Below the pieces are notes generated by a model. It saw only the letters and a list, made by a program, of their open reading frames with translations, was not told where the DNA came from and did no database searches. A DNA stretch of 64,000 nucleotides, taken from NCBI GenBank assembly GCA_964036295.1, contig OZ038467.1, forward strand, positions 6,751,001-6,815,000. Reading direction: 5' to 3'. Source of the DNA: Plumapathes pennacea (taxonomy: Eukaryota > Cnidaria > Anthozoa > Antipatharia > Myriopathidae). This document shows, piece by piece, positions 22,962 through 34,500 of the stretch; the stretch's first letter is position 1; each line of letters starts with the position of its first letter. Position numbers and translations under genes: made by a program.

Positions 22962-24206
22962 TCACACACCAATGACTCCGACAGCAAAACCATTTCTTCC
23001 TTGCGGGATTTCCATAAAACTCTCCCATTCATTCGTTTCAAAGTCAAACGCATAAACAGTTCTGTCGGATCCATCGGCACCAAAAGCGACCATTTTATTT
23101 TGGATGAGCATTGCGCGACACAGCGACGTTCCGACAGGGAGGGGAGGTAATTCAGACCAAGTGTTCTCCGTCAAATCTAACGCTTCGACCTGCAGAACAT
23201 CTACACCCTGTTCATCACAGCCACCCAAGACGATAAACTTATTCTTCCAGGCGAGACCCGCACACCCATACCGCTTGTACTTCATGGGAGGGAGAGTGGT
23301 CCATTCTCCCGTTTCTCCGACAAACATTTCTGCCGAATTCTTCGCGCTGTTAAAGTAGAAGCCGGCCCCACCACCTGCAACGTACAGCCGGCGTCGGATT
23401 AGCCCTCCAGCGAAGTTACACCTGGGCTCCTTCATCTCTGGGAGGGTGTACCATTCTCTCTTTTTGAAATTGTACAGCTCTACGCTTTGCAGGACTTTGC
23501 CGCTATCGCACCCTCCGGCCAGAACTATTCCGTGGTCGGTACTTGCTGCATAACTGCCCCAGCGCCTTTTTCTGCTGTGCGGCAGAATTTCCCATTCTCC
23601 GGTGACAAAATCAAACATTTGTACGGTGTTTAGCGCCTTCCAACCGCCATACCCACCTATCACGACCAGCGCGGGAATGCAGGGCACCAGAACTGCCGAG
23701 CAAGCAGTCGTTTCCATCGGGAGTGGCGTTGAATACTGCCACTCTTTCGTGACGCAATCGTAAACATCTACTGTTGTGGTAGGGTCGTTACTGTGACCCT
23801 CCGCGGCTCCGCCGAGCAAGTAGGCATATTCGTGAAGTTCGATTATTTCGTACTCATCGATTTCGCTTTCTGATTCACTTGACGCTTGAGACAGTACTTC
23901 GACCTCTTCTTTCTTCGAAAGTATCACTCCGACTTGCTCTTTTACTTCAGACGGCAGCGCTTTTATAGCACTCAGTGTTCCCTTAACTTTTTCCTTGACT
24001 CTGGTCCATTTGGGATCCGCTTTCTCTGTTTCTAGACTTATCTCTGGAAAGTGATCTTTCGACCATGTTGCACGCGCAGGCTGTCCTCGGCACTCGCGGC
24101 CGTCTTCCTCTGAAATTGCATCGTTCTTGTTCTGTATGTCCATTTTAGCGTCAATAGGATCTTGTGCGCCGAAGGGCCTTCGCAATACAGACGCCACTCT
24201 GTCCAT
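22962..24206 (-). CDS. Intronless kelch-repeat protein, 414 aa
   Basis: A single uninterrupted ORF. Residues 1-120 are charged and rich in Lys/Glu with no recognisable BTB, BACK or F-box domain. From about residue 125 there are six kelch-type blades marked by YLLGG, VVIGGYGG, IVLAGG, LYVAGGG, FIVLGG and MVAFGA. Each is followed about 25-30 residues later by an aromatic turn (KEWQYST, GEWEILP, REWYTLP, GEWTTLP, NTWSELP, NEWESF). That is a six-bladed propeller, commonly a protein-interaction platform such as a ubiquitin-ligase substrate receptor or actin binder. Without a BTB domain the role cannot be assigned. Lack of introns in an intron-rich neighbourhood suggests retroposition, or a family with intronless members. 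Immediate poly(A) signal at 22859. Confidence 0.85.
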   Translation of the reverse strand: MDRVASVLRRPFGAQDPIDAKMDIQNKNDAISEEDGRECRGQPARATWSKDHFPEISLETEKADPKWTRVKEKVKGTLSAIKALPSEVKEQVGVILSKKEEVEVLSQASSESESEIDEYEIIELHEYAYLLGGAAEGHSNDPTTTVDVYDCVTKEWQYSTPLPMETTACSAVLVPCIPALVVIGGYGGWKALNTVQMFDFVTGEWEILPHSRKRRWGSYAASTDHGIVLAGGCDSGKVLQSVELYNFKKREWYTLPEMKEPRCNFAGGLIRRRLYVAGGGAGFYFNSAKNSAEMFVGETGEWTTLPPMKYKRYGCAGLAWKNKFIVLGGCDEQGVDVLQVEALDLTENTWSELPPLPVGTSLCRAMLIQNKMVAFGADGSDRTVYAFDFETNEWESFMEIPQGRNGFAVGVIGV

Positions 24207-25002
24207 TTTGCGACTTGGCGACTGCTGAAAATCAGTGGTTTTCCATGGCTCTTTTCGGACAGTGCGACTTGAAGTGAAGTTTTAGCTAATCACTAATGCA
24301 TCCAAGTGGAAAACTCTATGCAAATTTTAAAAACAGTTGTCAGAACAATCCAGACCAACAAAAGCAAATATGTACATTCAGAAAAGCTTGCCAATCAAAG
24401 TTTGCATCACAAGTCACTAGGGGCTGCAGATCAACAGATTCCAAATGCGTATCAGACGAGCAGTTCAGTCTCCTTGGAAGCAACTCGAAAGCTACGATAA
24501 CGTCATGCAACGATCAACTTGATCTTGATACAAATCAATTTTGTGGTGTATTGATCACGAGAATCATCGAGAATACGAATAAATTATTCCTCGTTCTGAG
24601 CCGTTTTGCCTTTGCGCACCAGGAAGTGATCGACTTTGATTTTCTCCGAGTAGTTCTCAGGCAAGAGGTATGTCGTGCAGTAAGGAGAATTTGACATTTG
24701 ATAGCTTGCTGAGTAATGAGTGGATGATCGTGGGCGCCGAAAGGGGCCGAAACGCCGACGCCTTCGGACTGAGCCTGGATGCTTCAACTGGTAAAACCCG
24801 GCCATTCAAACGTGATTTTTTTTGTGTGCGTTCATGTTATATTTAAGAACCTCAGCTGGTATAACAGGTTTAAAAAAAAGTCCAGAAGAAGCCCTATAAA
24901 AACGAACGGAATGTTGACTCTCACAGAACCATTCAGTGTCATGTGATACTGCAACACGTGACATGATTTAAATATTTAAAATTCCACTTGATCTCCGTAC
25001 TT
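24207..25002. other. Kelch upstream region
   Basis: Likely promoter of the minus-strand kelch gene at its left end. Short ORFs here lack splice or domain support. Nothing else was recognised. Confidence 0.35.
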
Positions 25003-25088
25003 CCTTCGATAGCTCAGTTGGTAGAGCGGAGGACTGTAGAGGTTATACTGTTATCCTTAGGTCGCTGGTTCGAATCCGGCTCGAAGGA
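25003..25088 (+). tRNA. tRNA-Tyr (anticodon GTA) with a 13-nt intron
   Basis: Acceptor stem CCTTCGA pairs with TCGAAGG followed by discriminator A. Box A is TAGCTCAGTTGG and box B is GGTTCGAATCC. The anticodon loop CTGTAG carries GTA. An intron at about 25040-25052 interrupts the position after base 37, as is usual in eukaryotic tRNA-Tyr genes. A T run from 25089 is the Pol III terminator. Confidence 0.95.
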
Positions 25089-25100
25089 TTTTTTTTTTTT
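25089..25100 (+). terminator. Pol III terminator of tRNA-Tyr
   Basis: A run of T immediately follows the tRNA 3' end. Confidence 0.85.
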
Positions 25101-25466
25101 CTTCCAAAATTTTCGGATTAAAATCGCTTGTTAGTTCGGATCTACAGGCTGCGTTTGGCGAATTTGAATCTTTCTTCGAGAGACTTGATAATTTTACTAG
25201 TAGCGCGGACAACGCGGGAATCTCCCGCGTTTATCGATTCGCAGCTAATTTCGCAGCTAGCGTGAACCAATGCAACAATATGCTGCCAAAACGTCCGTGA
25301 ATTTTCTGACAGCTCATTAGAAGCTACGACCGGTACGTCGTAGGCCGCATGCAAATGAAACTGCTCGAAATATCAATCTATAAACATGTTGCTTGTCTTT
25401 TGTGGAATTTCAAAAATTAAATTTACTGTTCGAAGAATTCCTGTCCCCATACCAAAGGCCTTACTA

Positions 25467-25692
25467 GGGGTGGTGAATGGTACCTCAAAAATCGTGGGTC
25501 TCGCAAACTTTTGATCGGGTCTCGGAATCTCGGAAGTCTTTTTGATGAGTCTCGAAATCTCGTTTTTTGTGTGTTCATTTCGGTATCGGAGTCTCGGATT
25601 TTTTCCGCGCAGTCAGAATCGTTGGAGTCTCGGATTTTGAAACACGGGTCTCGGCGTCTCGGCGAGTCTCGGATTTTACCATTCGCCACCCC
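25467..25692. mobile_element. MITE with GGGGTGGYGAATGGTA ends and internal GTCTCGGAATCTCGG motifs
   Basis: The left end GGGGTGGTGAATGGTA is matched by an inverted TACCATTCGCCACCCC at the right, with TA on both sides. The interior has many copies of GTCTCGGA/TCTCGG. It has no coding capacity. The surrounding 25101-26219 shows no other gene. Confidence 0.7.
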
Positions 25693-26277
25693 TATTACTG
25701 AAATATGATGGGTCTGTCCCTCAAGAAACTGGTACAGCACGCCCAACAATGTTTAGTAGGGATGATATTAGTATTCCAAAATGAGAATAGCACCATCAAA
25801 ATTGGTTACATTTGTGGGGAGAGAAACTATCGAGAGAGTACAGAAAGTAAAAAAGTTTCAATTCTTTAAGGCTAAAAGAACACTCACAATTACTTGTTCT
25901 GCTAAATTAATGAACTTCCACCCTTTGAGAAAGAACGGCTGGAATAGTGTTCAGTTCATTCCAGAATAGAAATGTTTACCGAAGAACACATCTTCTGTCT
26001 CTTCTACGTAGTCTTATTCTGGATAGTCCCAACAAATTGGTTCCCCTGAGTCACACATGGAAGTGAATGAGATTCTGTGTGAAGGGTTTATTGTGCTTAA
26101 TAGAAGGGAAATAATGCCAAACTGTAACACCTAGGAAAACTTTGTTTCTACACTGTAGATAGTGTATGGAGTTATGTGTAGGAAAAGGTATTTGAAAATC
26201 GGCAAATCCACAAAACATTTTTATTATTTAGTATTATTGATATGATGATATACACGATGAATCACATATATGTGAAC

Positions 26278-26278
<1 letters not shown>

Positions 26279-26336
<58 letters not shown>

Positions 26337-26434
26337 ATTATAATTATAATTATTATAATTATTATTATTATTATAATTATAATTATTATTATAATTATTA
26401 TAATTATAATTATTATTATTATTATTATTATTAT
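26279..26434. repeat. (ATT)n microsatellite
   Basis: About 50 ATT units with TAA interruptions. It accounts for a poly-isoleucine open frame on the opposite strand. Confidence 0.95.
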
Positions 26435-26536
26435 GATGGAGAACTGTTGAGTCTGTTGATCCATATCATCTTGTAGGCTACTCAGTGGTTGAGTGAATCA
26501 TCTGCATTATGAAGTGGGGAGATCCTTCTGATCTTC

Positions 26537-28407
26537 TCAGGTCCATGGATAAAAGTTACAGTGCAGAGCAATGCCCAGGATGCAGTAGAGGAGAAAGTAA
26601 CTGACAAGAATTAGAGATACTGTTCTGGGGTTGGGACAAGATTTCCCCTGCACCTCAAGACTCTGACCAATCACATGAGCTGAGTACCAGTATATCACAG
26701 GTGAAGAGGAGGCGACAAAACGTGTGACAACCTGAAGAAAATAAAAGTACTGATTCAATGTGGTGACAAACAGACTTGCTGACAATTACTATACATCCTT
26801 CTAACACAATATTTCTCTGTAAATGGTTGGGAAAATTTGTATTATGAGTTCAGGGGTGTCAACAAGACGGTACTATAAGTGTGAAGTAATGGTAAATCAA
26901 TATCAGTCCAGCACTGACTGATCAGGCCCTCTTAACAAGAAAATATTATAACAGCATTGAGGGTCTGGAAGATTGTCAGCCATTTCCAACAACTTATCTA
27001 TTTTTTCAGGGGGGAGGGGGGGGGGGGGAGGATTAGGCCTGATCACATGTTACTGCACTTAATGAATGATGCATTTGTGTTTTACCTGAACATGCATTGA
27101 TGTCACTCCAAATGTTGTGATGAAAGCAAGGTGAACCACATAGACAAATAACCTTGGGTTATAGTAAGTTGAGCTGTTTTTAGATAGATTTGTCTGCTGA
27201 TTATCTTTGGTCTTCATCGAGTTCAACTTCAATCCAAGGCTTTTTAAAGCTGTAAAGTTTTCTCTGTATCCAAAGTATGAGACAACTGCCCAAATGCACA
27301 ACACAACCATGGGAGAAGCCAGAAGGAAATTTGGAATTTGTTTTATCTCAAAATACTTTAAAAATCCAACATTCCAGTAATGTTCTTGAATAAATGTGTA
27401 GGATAGAGGTATGATTTTCATACACCAAGGACTTGGAGATGCTCTCTCTGAACAGTATGCAAAATAACCATATGCCTGGTAAGCAAAAAAAGGTCCTAGT
27501 ATGATACAATTGAAGAACAAAAGCTTGAGAAGTGCAGCACCTAAATGGTAAAACATTTTAGGCACATTCTGTTCCCTTTTGGGGTGCCCTTTATAAGTTG
27601 CTATTTCTACAACAAGGGCCCTCAGTATTGTGTGACTGATAAAACCACATAAGAGTATTCCGTTCGATCTTGTTGCACTGCAAAGGCCAAACAAGACTGA
27701 GGCAAAGAATAAGTTGGCTGTTCCACCTTTCTCCATGAAGTAGAGCCCGGAAAACTCCAAGCAAGCAAACGTACTCTCTGTATATAAACTCGTCATAAAA
27801 ATGGTGGCCGGGTTAAAGCAGAACAGAATTGGCACGATAAAAGAGAGGTTCTTGTTTTGGAGGATCGCCTCGCTAAGTTTGTGTAGAGCAACAGCGCCAG
27901 CTACGAAACTGGAATTGCTGATAATCCATCCACACAACAGGTACCTTGTGTTCTCTCCAAGTATCGGGATTACGTTGGAAACGAACCTTATCAATGAGGG
28001 ATATAGAGGGAAAAAAGCCATGTCTTGCTCATACATGTAACCTTCTTTAGAGATCTTGAGAAAGTACACTGAGTCCCATTTCGTGAATCCATTGAAAACT
28101 GCTTCAAAAAACCAGTCTAGGGTACTATCTCCATCTTGAAAAGAAGATGAGGAGTCATAATCCCATATGAGAGCGTTAAAAATGACCTAAAATGGATGAA
28201 AGCACAAACAAATTGACGTGACTGCCATATCCTTCACACAAGATTATTTTTAGGTGCAAACGGTAAAAGTTTCCCCGATTGTCATCTTAGAAGTTTGATT
28301 CACAGCAAATTGTGGCGAAAAATGTCTCGACTGTCTTTTACCTGAAGAACCAGAGCCGCAAAACGCGAAATAATCGCAACGCGCAAAACAGCACTCGCGT
28401 CGGCCAT
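26537..28407 (-). CDS. PIGV: GPI mannosyltransferase 2 (PIG-V)
   Basis: Exons on the minus strand, 28342-28407, 27086-28186 and 26537-26731, join in phase to 453 codons. The product is a multi-pass ER membrane enzyme that adds the second mannose (alpha-1,6) to the GPI-anchor precursor. Family marks include a lumenal WDSVYFLKI block near the N-terminus, PLYPSLIRF, LFCFNPATIF, YTESTFAC, ATRSNG, IQEHYWNVGFLKYFEIKQIPNFLLA, HVQ and the conserved terminal ALHCNFYPWT. Human PIGV is 493 residues, so the length is normal. The ATG at 28407 starts MADASAVLRV. AATAAA lies on the minus strand at 26220-26225. The gene is divergent from EIF3C with a shared short promoter. Confidence 0.95.
28276..28332 (+). 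repeat. Partial copy of the EIF3C promoter and start codon inside PIGV intron 1
   Basis: CATCTTAGAAGTTTGATTCA followed by the GTGGCG..AAAATGTCTCGA block closely matches 28472-28519, which spans the real EIF3C start. The copied ATG opens only a seven-codon frame. Confidence 0.75.
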
Positions 28408-28508
28408 TTTGATTTTTGCGGTTAACTGCTGACAATGCGCACAGGCTCAGAATTTTCGACACGTGCGCAGCCATCTTGGAAGTTTGACTCACAGGAGTGT
28501 GGCGGAAA
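28408..28508. promoter_or_regulatory. Bidirectional PIGV/EIF3C promoter
   Basis: Only 101 bp separate the two start codons. No TATA box is seen. CCATCTTGG (28471-28479) is a YY1-type motif, common just downstream of starts of translation-factor genes. GTGCGCAG is nearby. Confidence 0.75.
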
Positions 28509-31500
28509 ATGTCTCGATTTTTTGCTGCTGGAAGCTCGGACAGTGAGTCATCGGAAGCAGAAGATGAACAAACAATTCTTCCTAAACCGGCCCCTATCGC
28601 CGCCAGGTTAGTTATGGCATTTTCTTTGAAAATATTAACCAGTTGAAACTGACCACTCGATCCAAACTAAAAAAGTACGATAAACCTGTGATCCCTGACC
28701 TTATTCTGGCGAGTTAATACTTGTGTTAGTGTGCAGCCAATCACTTAAGTTTTACGAAATAAACTAGATATGAATTGACACGACGAAACGAATAACTTGC
28801 ATGTTCACTTGGTATTTTTCTTTGTCCGACTTTAGCTTTAAATTAATGACGTGTTTTATGTAGAGTACGATCTCAGTCTAGTCTGTAGTGATGCGATGTT
28901 ATTGCCTGTTTGTGAATCTTTACGTGCAGTATAACCTTATAAAATATCCGAAAAAACAACTTCTGCAAAGACAAAGTAATCTAACTGTAAATGTAATAAT
29001 TTGGCCTCCCCTCCGGCCTCCCTCCCCTCGGTTTTTTGATGTGTAGGAATTGAAAAGCAGGATTTTCGGACCCTGGGAAGAAATTTCTATTCTTCCTAAA
29101 TTTTGACCCCTTGGGATCAGTTTTAACGTTATAAAATGTACAATAAAACAAATATTAAGTTTCATTTTCATTCTTGGCTATACTGTATTACATACTATTT
29201 TATTTATTTTATTGACTTACCATATTTTACAGTGTACACACAGCAGGTGAAGTTTTTGAGCACATTTTGTTGCCTCATTATTTTGTTGTCTTTCCTTCAG
29301 GTCTGCATACTTTCTTAGTGACGATGAAGAAGAAACAAAAAGAGTGGTTAGAAGTCAGAAAGACAAGAGGTAAAGTTCACGAAAAGTCCTTCTCACTCTC
29401 AGATGTGATCAACTTAACAAATTGATGTCAGTTTTTTTTTTGTGTCTGCCTTCTTATTCATGATGAAATGCGCCATAACATTGTCAAAAAGATGTGGATC
29501 CATGAGGCGCTTTGCAGAAAAACTGACATCAATTTGCTTTTTACACCAACTCAAGCAATGAAGCAGGGAAAATATGCAAGAAAACTGGATCCTGTTCGAT
29601 TTGACTGAAATATTGTCTACAACTTTTCTCGCTTTCCAATTGGTAGAGGTTAAAATTAAAGACATTTCATTGGCCTAAAAATGACAGCTTGAAGTGAGCA
29701 TTTGAAGCATGCAAAATGAAATTCTGTCTAGGACTTTGGAAAGAAACAAAACTACAGTAGATGTTTCTGCTGTGGTTTTCTCAACAATTTCAATACAAAG
29801 CTCAAAGAGTTCCACATCTGAGCACTTCTGGTTCTCTACTTCAAATTAGGAATGTCACTTTTGCAAGCATTGAGGTGAAATTGAAGTTGAGTTAACATTC
29901 TTCGCCCAAGTGCCTGTTGTCAGCACTCGATTTTATGTCTGTCCTTTCACTGATGATGAAAATTAGCCAATCACAAAGTGAAAAACTGACGTGTTATAAT
30001 ATGGTAAAATTCAGTTTTCTCTTATGTCTCTTATCAGAGATATACACTGCAAAATATGGATTTTCAGTCATGTGCATGTGGTGGTCATTTTAGGCTAACT
30101 TTAGTATTATAATGAACTCTCTGTAATACAGGCACCCTCAGGACCTGGCCAACTGTACTTGTCCATCTTTTAAACTGAGGTGTCTGGCTTACTGTAGAGA
30201 GTTTTAGATACAAAAAAATTAAGTGAAATTCAACCAGCCGGAACTAACAAACCCTGCCTGTCTGTTTAATTTTTAAATTTTTCTTATTATATTGTCATCA
30301 CCATTATTAAAGTTATTGTCACTGTGTTTATTACTCCAGGTTTGAGGAACTATCTAACTGTATCAAGCAGCTGAAAAACCACAAAAAGATTAAGGACATG
30401 TCCAAAGTCCTCACAGGTTGGTTAACAATTTCCCCAATACTGTACGTGTAGCAGTCAAACTGTGACTGAATGTGAAGTTGATGATGTCCGACCATGCAAA
30501 CCACCATATTGTACAGTGAAACATAACTTGAGGAATTAAACTACACTGTGCTGCAAGTTCACTATAATTTTCTTTTGTCTGCATGTATGTTGTAGAATTT
30601 GAAGTTCTTGGGAAAGCATTCACCAAAGCCAAAGCCGTGGTGGACAAGGAAGGCATTCCTCCCTTCTTCATTCGTGGTCTGGCAGAGTTGGAGGACTTTG
30701 TGAAAGTGGTATGTTTATGTGACACAACAGTACTGTACTTGTAAACACAGTACTGTAAGTGGTGCTCAGATAGCAGAGAGGGTAGCAGGTCTTTGTCACC
30801 AATGTTGCCAAGGTTCGATTCCCGGCTGAGGATCTGACCTCAGTGCTGTTAGTGAGAAAAGCTTTGTCGCTGTGAAAGCTTCAAAATACCCTCAGTCCTT
30901 GGCTGTTGACATATGGTAGTCTCTCAACCATCACTAACTTTCACTTCCAAGAACCAAAATCATTCCAGCATTGCCCATGTTTCCCCTGTCTTTTGCTTGT
31001 GAGTTTTTTCAGCATAATTTATACAGAAGAGAACCTGACCTCACTTCAGATTCTTGCACAACTAAAGAAAAGAAATAAGGAGAATTAAGATGGTATAAAG
31101 AAAGTAACAAATTAAGAGTGGGGTATTTTTTTTTGCTACACTGTATTCAGTTTTACCAAAGGTTTGTGTTTTTGCTTCAGAACTGGGAGGACACTGAAGG
31201 CAGGAAAAAACTTAGTAAAATTAATGCCAAGGTGAGGAAATTATTTGTTGTTTACTTTACATACTGTACCTTCACATGAGCACTGTAAAATCCAGTTATA
31301 ATCCCCCTCACTTGCTTCTCTGTAAATAAACCTTCAAAATTTTCTACAACCTACTCCAAAGTATACATATACACATATGCATACCGCTCTATTACTGATA
31401 TTAGTTTCACACACAAAATTTCCATTCAGACCCCTAATTCTATAAAGGAGTGGTCCAAGGACCCATGCATGCAATCCCAGATTTAATACTGCGTGTGATT

Positions 31501-34500
31501 TTGCTGATAAAAATTGAAATTGCAGGTGTTTTGGTGTCACCTGTTGCTATACATGAATACTAAGAAATCTGTTGTGCATGACTTTGCAGCCTATTTGGAG
31601 GTTTTGCCTCTGATCACTCCATTTTTTATCTGGTTATCAGGCTTTAGCAACTTTGCGACAGAAGTTGCGGAAGTACAACAAAGACTTTGAAGAACAAGTT
31701 GCACAATACAGAGAGGTACAGTGCAGAGCTGGAGTTTTATATTTTTGTGTAGTTGGGCTGTGCTTTTTCTTTTGTTTGTACCATTTTCTCATTCTAAGTG
31801 TACATTTGACAGAACCCAACTGTTTCTGGTGAATCAAGTGCAGAGGAAGGCTCAGGTTAGTGATGCAACTGGTATGTGTTGTGTGTGTGGGAGTGTTGTT
31901 TTCACATCTTAACCCTTTCACTCCCAAGAGTGATCAACTTCAATTTTCTACTTCAGACAAATCATACAGTAAAGAGAACTTCCTAACTCAGTTCCTCAAC
32001 AGTGACTGACACACAGACTTGCGGTGGCGTATCCTAGCCCCCAATCCACACTTTATTACACACTCACAAATTATGTTGCACAGGGACAAGTATAAACAGA
32101 AACAACAATACAGACTTGCGGTGGCGGGTATTACAAGTAAGAAATCTGACACTGATGGTATGGAGCTAGAACCACGATGGCAAATATATCCTATCGCCCT
32201 CTTATATACTCCTTTTCCCGCCAAAACCCCATTTGCATAACACAAACACTAATCTGCCTAATATATTTCGTCTCTTTGTTAGGAAATCATTTCTCTTTCC
32301 ACTCCACTGCATTCCATTACAAGAGAAATGTCATAATGCTTCTGATACCTTGCTCATATTACAGCAGATTGAAATATCAATTCTCACTATATCACTCATA
32401 CATTTTCCTCTTAAAAGGTTGGGAGAATATGCATTTTTATTAAAACCCAACAGTAAGATCCTATTATATTTTTAAGATACCAGTAAGGTAGATACTGTTA
32501 CAGTAGTATTATGCTGTACATGTGATTTGTGTGACACCAGTATGGAATCAAACTTGATTCTTTTTCCTTTTGTTGCAAAGTTACAGTAATGTTTGTCTTA
32601 TCTTAGAAAAGAAATAATTACTTGTCTGAGTTATTATTATTGATTAAGAACTTGGAGATTTCAAAGAACCTGGTCGAGACAAGTGCAGAAAAGTACTCTT
32701 CAGTGCTGGACTTCAAACTCCACAATTCTCTCATGTTCTTTGAAATCCCTGTATGCTTCTGTTACTCAATATACTGTAGCATGCTGATCAGTGTTTGGTT
32801 TATTTATTTACTGTATTATGTCTTGATGTAGATGCAGAGGATGAGGAGGAAATACCAAAGTTAGGTGCTGACTACAAGAAAGGACAATATGAACAGGCTA
32901 AGAAGGTATGTGTTTATGTACATTGTAAGCCACTAACTTCCAGGAGTGTTTAACTTCAGTTTTCTCTTTCAGTCTCTCATGAGAGATTACTTGTTACCTG
33001 CAAGTACTAGTAGACAGTATATTTGTACAGTACATGACGTTTTTCTTCTGCATTTTTCTGTGTGATCAGGATGATTTGAATGATGACTCTGATGACGATT
33101 GGCCCTCATCTGATGAAGAATCATCCAGTGACTCCTCTGATGATGAGCGTGGTCCCAGAGAACTCCATGCCAGTATGTTCTTGAAGAAGTAAGTGAATAC
33201 ATACATGCACAGTGGCAATAATTACTCACTAAATTTATAAGGATATCTGCAAAGACTGGAAACCATCTCTTGTAAGTAATTGGTACCGGCATTTTTTAAA
33301 AAGGAAGTTCACTGTTACATTGATCTCAATATTATTCTGGCTCCTCTACTCTGCAGGGTCAGGGGCCCAGATGATAAGGGAAGAGACAAGAAGAAAACGA
33401 AGGAGAAGAAGGTTCTAAAGGTCAAGGCACAAGATGACGAGGGCTGGACACAAGTGAGGGCAGGACCCAGGGTAAGTATTGAGCTGGAAGATCAGAACAG
33501 AGTTTCCATTTCAGTGGTGGCACTTTTGGGATTGTTTCATTTGACAGTCGTCGAGTCATAAGTGTTTTTAGTTGACTCAAGTTTACCTTTGACTGTGAGT
33601 GGATCAAACACCAGACATTGCAGAGCTACTGCTGCTTTAGTACATGTACTGTACAGTTGAAAATCCAATGCTTCGATGTCAAGTCACAGAGACTTTGTAA
33701 ACAAACTGACCTGCATGTTTAATTTCATTCAATCCACGCAAGATCAGGTCTTCACATGTAGCTTTATTTCAAAGCTTTTCCATAATTTCATTCTAGGATT
33801 AAAGCTTAAAAGCACTTGGAACGTGTGATAAGGAATTCAAGCTACAAATGAATCAGATTTCTAGATTGACTAGAGCAGTGCTTGGAAATGCCAGTACGGC
33901 AGAGCGCCACAGCGTGGCTCCTTAGGGAGAACACTGCTGTACGTGTACCTTAATTCTATCTCATTCAGTTTGAATTGTCTTCAGGAGAAGGCAAAGCAGT
34001 TGTTTCCTAAGGATACAGAGATTACCCACCCAGTGGTCTTAAAAAAGCTTCAAGAAATTCTTGCTCACAGAGGGAAGAAGGTACAATACCATTTTACCCC
34101 AAATATTGGTCCAAATATTGACACATACCAACACAGAATGAAAATGCTATAAGAGAGGTTTGAGTGTTGCAGGTGCACAATTTAGGGGCTGGGTCTGTCC
34201 CCGGAAGATTTAAGAAATTTGCTCTCCCTAAATTAGCATTTTCCACATTTTCAGGGTATGTTTGAGCACAAGTTGTGATGTTTTATGAATTTCTTGAAAT
34301 GCAGAAGGATTACAACATAGTGTAGCCTATGAAATCAGTAGCCATTTGATTAGGATAGGCTTCAATGTGGTTGTACGTGGTAGGGTTAGGATGTATACAC
34401 ATGACGTACACACACCTTGGCATTATTTTTAGTCTCTTGGTTGTGAACTCGTACCATTTCTGTTTACAGGGAACTGACCGTATTGACCAAATTGACTTCT

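Noticed and set aside
24296-24694. 132-codon open frame
   Set aside because: No domain, no splice context and unremarkable composition; probably chance.
26234-26464. Poly-isoleucine frame
   Set aside because: It is translation of the ATT microsatellite.
30759-30870. A true tRNA gene
   Set aside because: Box B is good but acceptor and anticodon stems do not pair, so it is a SINE fragment.
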